NCBI GenBank assembly: GCA_963557785.1
Contig: CAUWBF010000016.1
Span: 1-24,819 of the forward strand
Reading direction: 5' to 3'
DNA length: 24,819 nt
DNA from: Merdicola sp963557785
GTDB lineage: Bacteria; Bacillota; Clostridia; TANB77; CAG-508
The notes under the pieces are model-generated. The model was not told the DNA's origin, made no database searches, and saw only the letters and a program-made list of their open reading frames with translations. Position numbers and translations under genes: made by a program. Of the stretch, positions 15,529-24,404 are shown one piece after another (within the stretch, counting starts at the first letter, position 1; each line of letters begins with the position of its first letter).

Positions 15529-15599
15529 TAAAGTACGGCATATTTTTAAGTCATATATTTAATAAAACTGACAAAATTACGTCAGAAATGGAGGTTTTT

Positions 15600-18197
15600 A
15601 TGAACGAACAAAATGTAGAGGAAGCAAAAATTAAGAAAATGATTGATGATTTAGTTGAAAGAGCTAAAAAAGCATCTAAAGAATATATGAAACTAAATCA
15701 AGAGCAAATAGACAATATTGTAAAATATATGTCTATGGCAGGATTAGAACATCACATGGAACTTGCAAAAATGGCAGTTGAAGAAACAAAAAGAGGAATA
15801 TATGAGGATAAGATAACAAAGAATATGTTTGCAACTGATTATATCTATCACAGTATAAAATATGATAAAACAGTTGGAATTATTGAAGAAAATGAAGAAG
15901 AGGATTATGTAAAAATAGCAGAACCAATAGGTATTATAGCAGGTGTTACTCCAGTAACTAATCCAACATCAACAGTAATGTTTAAATCTATGATATCTGC
16001 AAAAACTAGAAATGTTATAATATTTGGATTTCATCCATCAGCTCAAAAATGTAGTAAAAGGGCAGCAGAAATTGTAAGGGATGCAGCTGTAAAAGCAGGA
16101 GCACCAAAAGATTGTATATTATGGATTGAAGAACCATCAGTTCTTGCAACAAATATGCTTATGAATCATCCAGAGGTTAATTTAATATTAGCAACTGGTG
16201 GAACAGGTATGGTAAAAGCTGCATATTCATGTGGAAAGCCAGCATTAGGTGTAGGACCAGGAAACGTTCCTTGTTATATAGATAAAACAGCAAAATTAAA
16301 AACATCTGTAAATGATTTAGTAATGTCAAAATCTTTTGATAATGGAATGATCTGTGCATCAGAACAATCTGTACTAGTAGATAAAGCTATATACAAAGAA
16401 TTTGAAGAACTTATGAAAAAATCAGGATGCTACTTTGTAAGTCCAGAAGAGAAGAAAAAATTGCAAGAAGCAATGTTTGATAAAGATGCAGGAGATAAAT
16501 TAAAATCTCATATTCCAGGACAAAGTCCATATGCTATTGCTAAGTCAGCAGGATTTGAAATACCAGAAGATACAAAAGTATTAGTAGTATATGAAGAAAA
16601 TATAGGAGATGGATATCCATTTTCAAAAGAAAAATTAAGCCCAGTTCTTACATATTACATTGTAGAGAATAGTAAAGATGGTATAGATAAAGCTGAAAAG
16701 CTACTAGAATATGGAGGACTTGGCCATTCAGCAGTAATACATTCTGAAAATAATGATACAATATTAGAGTTTTCAAAAAGGATGAAAGCAGGAAGAATAA
16801 TAGTTAATTCACCATCTTCACATGGTGGAATAGGAGATATATATAATACAAACTTACCATCATTAACTTTAGGTTGTGGTACTTTTGGTGGAAACTCAAC
16901 AACTTCTAATGTATCATCAGTAAATCTTATAAATGTAAAAAGAATGGCTAAGAGGAGGGTTAATATGCAATGGTTTAAAATTCCAGAAAAAATATATTTT
17001 GAATCAGGTTCAATTCAATACTTAGAAAAAATGAGAGATATTACAAGAGCCTTTATAGTAACAGATGAATCAATGGTTAAATTAGGATATGTAGATAAAA
17101 TATTATATCATCTAAGAAATAGAACACAATATGTACATTCAGAAATATTCTCAGATGTTGAGCCAGATCCATCATTTGCAACTATAAAAAGAGGTGTAGC
17201 TGCAATGGAAACTTTCAAACCTGATGTAATTATTGCATTAGGTGGAGGTTCAAGCATAGATGCTGCAAAAGGAATGTGGCTATTTTATGAACATCCAGAT
17301 GCTGATGTTGAAGGAATGAAATTAAAATTTATGGATATAAGAAAACGTACATATAAATTCCCTAAACTAGGCGAAAAATGTAAAATGGTTGCTATACCAA
17401 CAACATCTGGAACAGGTTCAGAAGTTACATCATTTGCTGTTATTTCTGATAAAGAAAAAGGAAGAAAATATCCTTTAGCAGATTATGAATTAACACCAGA
17501 TATAGCAATAGTAGATCCTGACTTAGTTATGACTCTTCCAAAATCAATTACAGCAGATACAGGAATGGATGTACTAACACACGCATTAGAAGCATATGTT
17601 TCTGTTATGGCATCAGATTATACTGATGGATTATCAGAAAAAGCATGTGAATTAGTATATAAATATTTAAGAGAAGCATATAATCATGGAGATAATAAAG
17701 AAGCAAGAGAAAAAATGCATAATGCAAGTACAATAGCAGGTATGGCATTTACAAATGCTTTCTTAGGAATTAACCACTCACTAGCGCATAAGATAGGAGC
17801 CGAATTCCATCTACCACATGGAAGAATAAATGCTATATTACTTCCATATGTTATAAGATATAATAGTTCAAGACCAACAAAATTTGTATCATTCCCAAAA
17901 TATGAATATTTTATAGCAGATGAAAAATATGCAAATATAGCTAGAAAACTAGGACTAAAAGCAAATACAACAGAGGAGGGAGTAAATTCCTTAATAGAAG
18001 AAATTAAGAAAATGAATTCTGATTTAAATATACCAAAATCTTTCAAAGATGCTGGAATAGATGAACAAGAATTTTTAGCAAAAGTAGATATTTTAGCTGA
18101 TAGAGCATTCGAAGATCAATGTACAACAGCAAATCCAAGATTGCCATTAGTAACAGAACTAAAACAAATACTATTAGATAGCTATTATGGAAAATAA
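15600..18197 (+). CDS. adhE: Bifunctional acetaldehyde/alcohol dehydrogenase
   Basis: AdhE reduces acetyl-CoA to acetaldehyde and then to ethanol, re-oxidising two NADH per acetyl-CoA during fermentation; it typically forms helical filaments (spirosomes). The 865-residue product has the usual two-domain length. The N-terminal aldehyde dehydrogenase domain (about 1-445) has the catalytic Cys252 in MICASEQ. The C-terminal iron-dependent alcohol dehydrogenase (about 456-865) has GGGSSIDAAKG (548-557) and iron ligands Asp657, His661, His726 and His740, matching Asp653, His657, His723 and His737 of E. coli. The ATG at 15600 is chosen because an in-frame ATG at 15588 overlaps the GGAGG ribosome site (15590-15594). 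A strong internal ribosome site precedes the ADH domain. The next gene overlaps or abuts its stop. Confidence 0.97.
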   Translation: MNEQNVEEAKIKKMIDDLVERAKKASKEYMKLNQEQIDNIVKYMSMAGLEHHMELAKMAVEETKRGIYEDKITKNMFATDYIYHSIKYDKTVGIIEENEEEDYVKIAEPIGIIAGVTPVTNPTSTVMFKSMISAKTRNVIIFGFHPSAQKCSKRAAEIVRDAAVKAGAPKDCILWIEEPSVLATNMLMNHPEVNLILATGGTGMVKAAYSCGKPALGVGPGNVPCYIDKTAKLKTSVNDLVMSKSFDNGMICASEQSVLVDKAIYKEFEELMKKSGCYFVSPEEKKKLQEAMFDKDAGDKLKSHIPGQSPYAIAKSAGFEIPEDTKVLVVYEENIGDGYPFSKEKLSPVLTYYIVENSKDGIDKAEKLLEYGGLGHSAVIHSENNDTILEFSKRMKAGRIIVNSPSSHGGIGDIYNTNLPSLTLGCGTFGGNSTTSNVSSVNLINVKRMAKRRVNMQWFKIPEKIYFESGSIQYLEKMRDITRAFIVTDESMVKLGYVDKILYHLRNRTQYVHSEIFSDVEPDPSFATIKRGVAAMETFKPDVIIALGGGSSIDAAKGMWLFYEHPDADVEGMKLKFMDIRKRTYKFPKLGEKCKMVAIPTTSGTGSEVTSFAVISDKEKGRKYPLADYELTPDIAIVDPDLVMTLPKSITADTGMDVLTHALEAYVSVMASDYTDGLSEKACELVYKYLREAYNHGDNKEAREKMHNASTIAGMAFTNAFLGINHSLAHKIGAEFHLPHGRINAILLPYVIRYNSSRPTKFVSFPKYEYFIADEKYANIARKLGLKANTTEEGVNSLIEEIKKMNSDLNIPKSFKDAGIDEQEFLAKVDILADRAFEDQCTTANPRLPLVTELKQILLDSYYGK
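16952..16967 (+). promoter_or_regulatory. Internal in-frame ribosome site at the adhE domain junction
   Basis: GAGGAGGG (16952-16959) lies 5 bases before an in-frame ATG (16965-16967), which is residue 456 of AdhE, the first residue of the alcohol dehydrogenase domain (MQWFKIPEK). The site arises from consecutive AGG codons for Arg, although AGA is the Arg codon seen most in neighbouring genes. It could give a free 410-residue alcohol dehydrogenase. Function is inferred. Confidence 0.5.
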
Positions 18198-19008
18198 AAT
18201 GAAGATAAAAAGTAAGAAAACAATAAAAAGTTATATACTAAGTGTTTTAGTATTGTTTATAACAGGCTTTATAATGTACAATGTATTAACAGTTAATAAA
18301 ATATATTATAAAGACGAGAAAGATATTAATATAGCAATATTTGTTTATCACGATATTGTAGATAATGAAAATGAAGTAGAATACGATTATATGCAGACTA
18401 CAGATGAAAAATTTGAAGAGCAAATCTCAGGATTACAAGCTTTTGGATATCATTTCATATCTTATCAAGATTTAATACAATATAATAAAGGTGAGAAAGC
18501 ATTACCTAAAAATTCTTGTATAGTAACATTTGATGATGGATGGGATGGTGTATATACATATGCATATCCAATAGCTAAAAAATATAATGTTCCTATAACA
18601 TCATTTGTTGTAAATTATTTAGTAGGAACAGAAGGTTATTTTAATTGGGAACAAGCAAAAGAAATGCAAGATAGTGGTCTTGTAGAAATAGCATCACATA
18701 GTGTAGACCATGAGAGATTTGATGAAAAGACAGCAGATGATGCTCTAAATAATGTTGATCAATCATATGAAGAAATTCATAAAAGGTTAAAAACTAATAA
18801 AAAAATATTCACATATCCATATGGCATTTTTACAGAAGATCAAATAGAAAAATTAGGAAAAGCAGGATATATACAAAACTTAACAGATAACAAAATTAAT
18901 AGTAGTTCAAAATTAAATATGAATAGACTACACAGATGCTATCCACTAAATGATAGTGTACCTGAAATAATACTAAAAATAGTATACAGAGGTATAAGAT
19001 ATAAATAA
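18187..19008 (+). CDS. Membrane-anchored polysaccharide deacetylase (NodB/CE4 domain)
   Basis: A family 4 carbohydrate esterase, probably removing acetyl groups from cell-wall or surface N-acetylhexosamine polymers outside the membrane. The 273-residue product has a Lys-rich start, one membrane anchor (about 14-35) and a NodB domain. Motif 1 is TFDDGW (114-119, metal/base Asp pair) and motif 2 is SHSVDH (170-175, metal His pair); YPYG (about 210) fits motif 3. The YHDI near residue 54 resembles PgaB/IcaB-type enzymes. The start could be 18187, overlapping the adhE stop by 11 bases, or ATG 18199, one base after it. Neither has a good ribosome site, so translation is probably coupled to adhE. 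No function links the two. A terminator follows. Confidence 0.88.
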   Translation: MENKMKIKSKKTIKSYILSVLVLFITGFIMYNVLTVNKIYYKDEKDINIAIFVYHDIVDNENEVEYDYMQTTDEKFEEQISGLQAFGYHFISYQDLIQYNKGEKALPKNSCIVTFDDGWDGVYTYAYPIAKKYNVPITSFVVNYLVGTEGYFNWEQAKEMQDSGLVEIASHSVDHERFDEKTADDALNNVDQSYEEIHKRLKTNKKIFTYPYGIFTEDQIEKLGKAGYIQNLTDNKINSSSKLNMNRLHRCYPLNDSVPEIILKIVYRGIRYK

Positions 19009-19010
19009 AA

Positions 19011-19060
19011 ATAAAAGAGCATTTACTATAAAAGTAATGCTCTTTTATTTTTATTTTTTT
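19011..19060. terminator. Terminator shared by the deacetylase gene and aspS
   Basis: ATAAAAGAGCATTTACT (19011-19027) pairs with AGTAATGCTCTTTTAT (19033-19048) with one bulged T. T-rich sequence lies on the right, and A-rich sequence on the left serves the leftward aspS transcript, whose stop codon is at 19051-19053. Confidence 0.8.
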
Positions 19061-20811
19061 ATATCAACGCTAATGTGTACATCTCTTAATTGTTCTCTTG
19101 TTACATTTCCAGGTGCACCCATCATTAAATCTTGTGCCTTACTATTTAGTGGGAAGGCAATTACTTCACGTATAGTATCGGAATCTGTAAGAAGCATAAT
19201 CATTCTATCTACTCCAGGTGCTATACCAGCATGTGGTGGAGCACCGAATTGGAATGCAGTATATAATGCACCAAATTTTTCTTTAACATGTTCTTCAGAA
19301 TAACCTGCTATTTCAAATGCTTTTATCATTACATCTATATCATGATTTCTAACAGCTCCAGAAGATAATTCTATACCATTGCAAACTATGTCATATTGGT
19401 ATGCTACTATATCTAATGGATCTTTTGTAAGTAAAGCTTCCATTCCACCTTGAGGCATAGAGAAAGGATTATGATTAAATTGAATTTTATCATGCTCATC
19501 TTTTTCATACATAGGAAAGTCTACTATCCAACAGAATTGAAAAACATTTTCATCAATTAAGTTTAATCTTCTACCCAATTCGGAACGAATTTCTCCAGCA
19601 AGTTTTTCTACTACTCCAGGAACTTCTGCAATGAAGAATAAGCAATCTCCTGGTTTAGAATTTGTCCTTTCCATCATTATTTCTTTAGCATCATCTGGTA
19701 TAAATTTTGCTATAGGACCTTGTAAAGTTCTGTCTTCTAGGATTCTTAACCAAGCTAATCCTTTTGCTTTACAGTCATTAATAGCATAATCTGTCATGCC
19801 TTCAAAGAAACTTCTTGGTTGATCTGCAACATCGTGTGCAGAAATAATTCTTACAATTTTATTATTAAATGCATTAAAATCGATTTTAGCGAAGACGTCA
19901 GAAACGTCTACAATTTCTAATGGATTTCTTAAGTCAGGTTTATCGCTACCATATTTAAGCATTGCTTCTTTATATGAAATTCTAGGAAATGGATATTTTG
20001 TAACTTTCTTATTAGAAAATTTTGTAAATGTATTATAAATAACTGGTTCAATAGCTGCAAATACATCTTCTTGAGAAGCAAAACTCATTTCCATATCTAG
20101 TTGGTAGAATTCTCCAGGTGCACGATCTGCTCTAGCATCTTCATCTCTAAAGCATGGAGCTATTTGGAAATATTTGTCTATACCAGAAACCATAAGTAAT
20201 TGTTTAAATTGTTGTGGTGCTTGTGGTAGTGCATAAAATTTTCCAGCATGTATTCTACTTGGTACTAAGTAGTCACGAGCTCCTTCTGGTGATGAACTAG
20301 TAAGGATAGGTGTTTGAACCTCTAAAAATCCTTGCTCTATCATTTGTTGTCTTAAAAATTGAATAACTTTACTACGTAATATTAAGTTATTTTTTAATTT
20401 ATCATTTCTTAAATCTAAGTATCTATATTGTAATCTTAAATCTTCTCTAATATCTTGATTAGTATTTATTTCAAAAGGTAAGTCTTTAGTTCTTTTACCT
20501 AAAATTTCTATTTTTTCTATAGCTATTTCAACTAATCCTGTTTTAATTTTTTCATTTATTGTATCTTCATCTCTTTTTCTAACAGTTCCTTCAACAGATA
20601 CAGCTGATTCAACAGGAATGTGAGAAGCAAAGTCAACATCCTTAGATTCTCCAGATGTAACTACTTGAGTAATTCCATACATATCTCTAATATCTAGAAA
20701 TACAAGACCTCCTAAATCACGGATTGTTTGAACAAATCCTGCTATTTTAACTTTTTTTCCAACGTCTTCTAAACTAATTTCATTACAAGTATGTGTTTTA
20801 TATTCGCTCAT
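19051..20811 (-). CDS. aspS: Aspartyl-tRNA synthetase, bacterial type
   Basis: A class II synthetase that charges tRNA(Asp) with aspartate in the cytoplasm. The 586-residue product has the bacterial layout: OB-fold anticodon-binding domain (about 1-110), class II catalytic core with motif 2 FRDEDARADR (221-230), a GAD-type insertion (about 290-420), and motif 3 with GIAPGVDRMIM (529-539). The OB-fold has RDLGG (31-35): Leu at the place where some non-discriminating bacterial enzymes have His, which suggests a discriminating enzyme specific for tRNA(Asp). The ATG at 20811 is chosen because an in-frame ATG at 20823 overlaps the TGGAGGTT ribosome site (20822-20815). It lies 20 bases after asnS and is co-transcribed with it, so the asnS T-box probably also affects aspS. 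Confidence 0.96.
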   Translation of the reverse strand: MSEYKTHTCNEISLEDVGKKVKIAGFVQTIRDLGGLVFLDIRDMYGITQVVTSGESKDVDFASHIPVESAVSVEGTVRKRDEDTINEKIKTGLVEIAIEKIEILGKRTKDLPFEINTNQDIREDLRLQYRYLDLRNDKLKNNLILRSKVIQFLRQQMIEQGFLEVQTPILTSSSPEGARDYLVPSRIHAGKFYALPQAPQQFKQLLMVSGIDKYFQIAPCFRDEDARADRAPGEFYQLDMEMSFASQEDVFAAIEPVIYNTFTKFSNKKVTKYPFPRISYKEAMLKYGSDKPDLRNPLEIVDVSDVFAKIDFNAFNNKIVRIISAHDVADQPRSFFEGMTDYAINDCKAKGLAWLRILEDRTLQGPIAKFIPDDAKEIMMERTNSKPGDCLFFIAEVPGVVEKLAGEIRSELGRRLNLIDENVFQFCWIVDFPMYEKDEHDKIQFNHNPFSMPQGGMEALLTKDPLDIVAYQYDIVCNGIELSSGAVRNHDIDVMIKAFEIAGYSEEHVKEKFGALYTAFQFGAPPHAGIAPGVDRMIMLLTDSDTIREVIAFPLNSKAQDLMMGAPGNVTREQLRDVHISVDIKK

Positions 20812-20831
20812 AATAACCTCCAATAATATTT

Positions 20832-22223
20832 TTAAAAATTACAATTTTTAGGTGTTCTAGAAAAAGGAATTACATCCCTTATATTATTCATTCCAGTAAC
20901 ATACATTATTAAACGCTCAAATCCTAACCCGAATCCTGAATGAGGTACGCTACCATAACGTCTTAAATCTAAGTACCACCAATAATCTTCTTTATTTAAT
21001 CCAAATTTCTTAATTTTATCTTCGAGAATTTCTAAGTTATCTTCTCTTTGACTTCCTCCTATAATTTCTCCAATACCAGGAGCCAATAGGTCAGCTGCTG
21101 CTACAGTTTTTCCATCAGAATTTTCTTTCATATAGAAAGCTTTAATTTCTGCAGGATAATCTGTAACAAATACAGGTTTTCCAAATATTTTTTCAGAAAG
21201 GAATCTTTCATGTTCTGTCTGAATATCAACACCCCATTCAACAGGAAATTGAAATTCAGAATTATGTTCTTTTAAAATGTCAATTGCTTCAGTATAAGTT
21301 ATTCTTCCAAAATCAGAATTTATTACATTGTTTAATCTATCAAATAAAGTAGGATCAACAAATGAGTTAAAGAAATTCATTTCTTCTGGACAATTTTCTA
21401 ATATATAAGAAATTACGTATTTTAATAAATCTTCTGCTATATCCATATAATCTTTTAAAGTAGCAAAGCACATTTCAGGTTCTATCATCCAAAATTCTGC
21501 TGCATGTTTTACAGTATTAGAATCTTCAGCTCTAAATGTAGGACCAAAAGTATATACATTTCTAAAAGCAAATGCAAATGTTTCAACATCTAGTTGTCCA
21601 CTTACAGTAAGATGTGCAGGAATTCCAAAGAAGTCTTTAGAGTAATCAACATTATTATCTTCTGTTTTTGGAATATTATTAAAATCTAAAGTAGAAACCT
21701 GAAACATTTCTCCAGCACCTTCACAATCACTACTTGTAATTAATGGTGTGTTAACATATACAAATCCATGCTCTTGAAAATATTTATGAATTGCATAAGC
21801 AAGAACACTACGAACTCTAAATACTGCATTAAAAGTATTTGTTCTTGGTCTTAAATGTGCAACCGTACGTAAATATTCAAAAGAATGTCTCTTCTTTTGT
21901 AGAGGGTAATTACTATCAGCTAAATGTATAACCTTTATAGATGTTGAATGTATTTCAAATGGTTGTTTAGCATTTTCTGTTTTTACTACTTTACCAGTAA
22001 CGGTTAATGAAGATATAATAGTTAATTTTTTTATATCTTCAAAATTGGATAAAGTATCATCAAAAACAATTTGAACATTTTTAAAATAAGATCCATCATT
22101 TAATTCTATAAAACCAAATGATTTTGAATCTCTTAAAGTTTTTATCCAACCTGAAACAGAAATTTCTTTATCTATGTATTTGTCAGTATTTAAAAATAAA
22201 TCTTTTAAAATCACATTTTCCAT
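20832..22223 (-). CDS. asnS: Asparaginyl-tRNA synthetase
   Basis: A class II synthetase that charges tRNA(Asn) directly with asparagine. The 463-residue product shows the N-terminal OB-fold (GWIKTLRDSKSFGFIELNDG, 25-44), motif 1 near VNTPLITSSDCEGAGEMF (157-174), motif 2 FRAEDSNTVKHAAEFWM (230-246) and motif 3 with GFGLGFERL (430-438). The SDCEGAGEMF and HAAEFWMIEPE stretches are typical of AsnRS rather than AspRS. Length matches the family. The start at 22223 has GGAGGAT (22237-22231) 7 bases upstream. It is the first gene of the leftward asnS-aspS operon and is preceded by a T-box leader, so expression should rise when uncharged tRNA(Asn) accumulates. Confidence 0.97.
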   Translation of the reverse strand: MENVILKDLFLNTDKYIDKEISVSGWIKTLRDSKSFGFIELNDGSYFKNVQIVFDDTLSNFEDIKKLTIISSLTVTGKVVKTENAKQPFEIHSTSIKVIHLADSNYPLQKKRHSFEYLRTVAHLRPRTNTFNAVFRVRSVLAYAIHKYFQEHGFVYVNTPLITSSDCEGAGEMFQVSTLDFNNIPKTEDNNVDYSKDFFGIPAHLTVSGQLDVETFAFAFRNVYTFGPTFRAEDSNTVKHAAEFWMIEPEMCFATLKDYMDIAEDLLKYVISYILENCPEEMNFFNSFVDPTLFDRLNNVINSDFGRITYTEAIDILKEHNSEFQFPVEWGVDIQTEHERFLSEKIFGKPVFVTDYPAEIKAFYMKENSDGKTVAAADLLAPGIGEIIGGSQREDNLEILEDKIKKFGLNKEDYWWYLDLRRYGSVPHSGFGLGFERLIMYVTGMNNIRDVIPFSRTPKNCNF

Positions 22224-22245
22224 GTAATAAATCCTCCATTAAACT

Positions 22246-22275
22246 AAAAAACGCCCCTGCATAAATGCAGGGACG
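22246..22275 (-). terminator. T-box terminator hairpin
   Basis: On the minus strand CGTCCCTGCAT (22275-22265) pairs with ATGCAGGGGCG (22262-22252), with one G-U pair, followed by TTTTTT (22251-22246). Its 5' arm lies just after the T-box sequence, as expected for a competing antiterminator/terminator pair. Confidence 0.9.
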
Positions 22276-22448
22276 GAATATTTTCCGCGGTGCCACCCGG
22301 CTTGAAAAATTTAATTTTCCACTTTCAAAAAATGCTCAGATGTGTTGGTAGATTATGTTCTTCTAAAAAAGGCTTTCAGCCACGACCTTTTATCTCTGTT
22401 AGTAACTTTTAATCTCTCGTCATCTTCAACGCAAATTATAAACAATTA
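22246..22448 (-). promoter_or_regulatory. T-box leader (tRNA-Asn sensing) of asnS-aspS
   Basis: A transcription-attenuation riboswitch that reads uncharged tRNA. On the minus strand the T-box CCGGGTGGCACCGCGG (22300-22285) carries the UGGC bulge, whose C suits a G73 discriminator as in tRNA(Asn). Stem I can be traced: a basal helix AAGATG (22426-22421) with CATTTT (22334-22329), a GA-rich K-turn, a short AGAT/ATCT helix, and on the 3' side the specifier AAC (22346-22344), an Asn codon, followed by ACATCTGAG. AACAGAGA near 22400-22393 is the usual AG-bulge region and GGCTGAAAGCC the distal part. The downstream terminator is at 22275-22246. The specifier agrees with the gene it controls. Confidence 0.92.
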
Positions 22449-22454
22449 CTATAT

Positions 22455-22483
22455 ATTTTAACGTTTTTACTACGGAAAGTCAA
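22455..22483 (-). promoter_or_regulatory. Promoter of the asnS T-box transcript
   Basis: Read on the minus strand: TTGACT (22483-22478), a 17-base spacer and TAAAAT (22460-22455). Transcription would start near 22448, giving a leader of about 225 bases to the asnS ATG, a normal T-box length. Confidence 0.75.
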
Positions 22484-22534
22484 GTTTTTAATAATAATTT
22501 TCTTAAAAATAAAGAACGTAATTTATATAAGTAC

Positions 22535-22564
22535 TTGTATTTTTTATAAAAAGTAGTGTATAAT
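22535..22564 (+). promoter_or_regulatory. Promoter of gatCAB
   Basis: TTGTAT (22535-22540), an 18-base spacer and a perfect TATAAT (22559-22564). It is back to back with the asnS promoter; about 50 bases separate the two -35 elements. Together with the T-box leader this accounts for the 371 bases between asnS and gatC, in which I see no gene. Confidence 0.65.
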
Positions 22565-22594
22565 AAGAAAAAATTTATGGTAGGAGTGAGGCAA

Positions 22595-22888
22595 ATGACA
22601 GAAGTTAGTAAAGAAGAAATTATGCATATTGCAAAACTAGCAAGCTTAAATTTAAATGAAGACGAAATAGATAAATATAGAGAAAATCTAGAAGACATTT
22701 TAAACTTTGCAGCTGTTGTTAATTCTGCAAATGTAGATGAATTAGACATAACAATAGGAGCAAACGAAAAATGTAATGCATTTAGAAAAGATGAAGTTGT
22801 AGAATTTAAAGATACAGATGCATTATTGCAAAATGCTCCAACTAAGGAAAGAAATATGTTTAAAATTCCAAAAGTTATTAATGGATAA
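22595..22888 (+). CDS. gatC: Asp-tRNA(Asn)/Glu-tRNA(Gln) amidotransferase subunit C
   Basis: GatC is the small stabilising subunit that wraps around GatA and links it to GatB in the tRNA-dependent amidotransferase. The 97-residue product has the usual size and pattern: the N-terminal helix VSKEEIMHIAKLASLNLNEDE, then the second helix ending ILNFAAVVNSANVDEL, then a C-terminal tail with LLQNAPTKERNMFKIPKVI, the family's common ending. The ATG at 22595 follows AGGAGTGAGG (22582-22591); upstream in-frame starts (GTG 22556, ATG 22577) lie in the promoter or before the ribosome site. It is first in gatC-gatA-gatB, with 37 bases to gatA. Confidence 0.95.
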   Translation: MTEVSKEEIMHIAKLASLNLNEDEIDKYRENLEDILNFAAVVNSANVDELDITIGANEKCNAFRKDEVVEFKDTDALLQNAPTKERNMFKIPKVING

Positions 22889-22925
22889 TTCTATATTTAA
22901 AGAATTAATTTGAGGAGGAGATTGA

Positions 22926-24404
22926 ATGGAAATAACAGAACTTACAGTACACGAGTTACAAGAAAAGTTAGCTAAAAAAGAACTTACTGTAACTGAAATA
23001 ACAAAAGCATATGCTGATAGAATTGCCGAAAAAGAAGACGATGTACAAGCATTTGTAACAATTTTAACAGATTCAGCAATTAAGCAAGCTAAAGAAATAG
23101 ATGAAAAAAGAGAAAGAGGAGAAACTACATCAAATTTAGCAGGTATTCCAATAGGAATAAAAGATATAATATGTACAAAAGGTGTAAGAACTACTTGTAG
23201 TTCAAAAATGTTAGAGAATTTTATTGCTCCATATGATGCAACAGTAATGGAAAAAATAAATGCAGAAGAAATGATTGATTTAGGAAAATTAAATATGGAT
23301 GAATTTGCAATGGGAGGTTCTACAGAATATTCATATTTCAAAAAAACAAGAAATCCATGGAATTTAAATAAAGTACCAGGAGGATCTTCAGGAGGATCAG
23401 CAGCTGCTGTTGCAGCTAATATGGTTCCTTGGGCATTAGGAACAGATACAGGTGGCTCAATAAGACAACCATCTAGTTTATGCGGAGTAGTAGGACTAAA
23501 ACCTACATATGGACTAGTATCAAGATATGGTGTAGTAGCATTTGCTTCTTCATTAGATCAAGTAGGACCTATAACAAAGGATGTAAGAGACTGTGCAATG
23601 CTTTTAAATGTAATAGCAGGACATGATCCAAAAGATACAACATCAGTAGAAATAGAAAAGAAAGACTATACAAAAGCCCTAAAAAATGATGTTAAAGGAT
23701 TAAAAATAGGTGTTCCAAAAGAATTTTTTGGAGAAGGTATAAACGAAGAAGTAAAAGCAAACTTAGAAAAAGCAATAGAAAAATATAAAGAATTAGGAGC
23801 AGAAGTTGAAGAATGTTCTTTAGATATTGCTAAATATGCATTAGCAACATACTATATAATTGCTTGTGCAGAAGCTAGTTCAAATTTAGGTAGATTTGAT
23901 GGAATTAGATATGGTTATAGGACAGAAAACTTTACTAACCTAAAAGAATTATACAGAAATTCTAGAAGTGAAGGCTTTGGACCAGAAGTTAAAAGAAGAA
24001 TTATATTAGGTACATATGTACTTTCTTCTGGATACTATGATGCATATTACAAAAAAGCTCAACAAGTGAGAACTTTTGTTATGAATGAATTTGCTAAAGC
24101 TTTTGAAAAATACGATGTATTATTAACTCCAACATCACCAACAGTAGCATTTGATATTGGTTCAAAATCTACAAATCCTTTAGAAATGTACTTAGCAGAT
24201 ATATGTACAGTTTCTGTGAATATAGCAGGACTTCCAGGTATATCAGTACCATGTGGAGTAGATTCAGAAGGTATGCCAGTAGGAATGCAATTAATAGGAA
24301 AAAGGTTTAGTGAGGAAACTCTTTTAAATGCAGCATATACTTATGAACAAGCTATAAACTTTAGAGAAAAATATAAACCAGAATTTAAAGGAGGCGTAAA
24401 GTAA
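22926..24404 (+). CDS. gatA: Asp-tRNA(Asn)/Glu-tRNA(Gln) amidotransferase subunit A
   Basis: GatA hydrolyses glutamine to release ammonia, which is channelled to GatB for amidation of mischarged Glu-tRNA(Gln) (and Asp-tRNA(Asn) in organisms that need it). The 492-residue product is an amidase-signature enzyme with the complete Ser-cis-Ser-Lys triad: Lys79 in GIPIGIKD, Ser154 in PGGSSGGSAAA and Ser178 in TDTGGSIRQP. These are the same numbers as in the well-studied S. aureus GatA. It has a GAGGAGGAG ribosome site ending at 22920, 5 bases before the ATG. Its TAA overlaps the ATG of gatB by one base (TAATG), so the two are translationally coupled. Confidence 0.97.
   Translation: MEITELTVHELQEKLAKKELTVTEITKAYADRIAEKEDDVQAFVTILTDSAIKQAKEIDEKRERGETTSNLAGIPIGIKDIICTKGVRTTCSSKMLENFIAPYDATVMEKINAEEMIDLGKLNMDEFAMGGSTEYSYFKKTRNPWNLNKVPGGSSGGSAAAVAANMVPWALGTDTGGSIRQPSSLCGVVGLKPTYGLVSRYGVVAFASSLDQVGPITKDVRDCAMLLNVIAGHDPKDTTSVEIEKKDYTKALKNDVKGLKIGVPKEFFGEGINEEVKANLEKAIEKYKELGAEVEECSLDIAKYALATYYIIACAEASSNLGRFDGIRYGYRTENFTNLKELYRNSRSEGFGPEVKRRIILGTYVLSSGYYDAYYKKAQQVRTFVMNEFAKAFEKYDVLLTPTSPTVAFDIGSKSTNPLEMYLADICTVSVNIAGLPGISVPCGVDSEGMPVGMQLIGKRFSEETLLNAAYTYEQAINFREKYKPEFKGGVK

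Noticed and set aside
15518..15532. Rex-type redox operator over the adhE -10
   Set aside because: The TTAAT/ATTAA dyad has 5 central bases and lacks the outer TTG/CAA of the Rex consensus; it may just be AT-rich promoter sequence.
15588..15590. Upstream in-frame ATG as the adhE start
   Set aside because: It overlaps the GGAGG ribosome site of the ATG at 15600; the same pattern occurs at 20823 for aspS.
22398..22400. AAC before AGAGA as the T-box specifier
   Set aside because: It lies on the 5' side of stem I in the AG-bulge region; the AAC at 22344-22346 is in the 3' specifier position above the K-turn.
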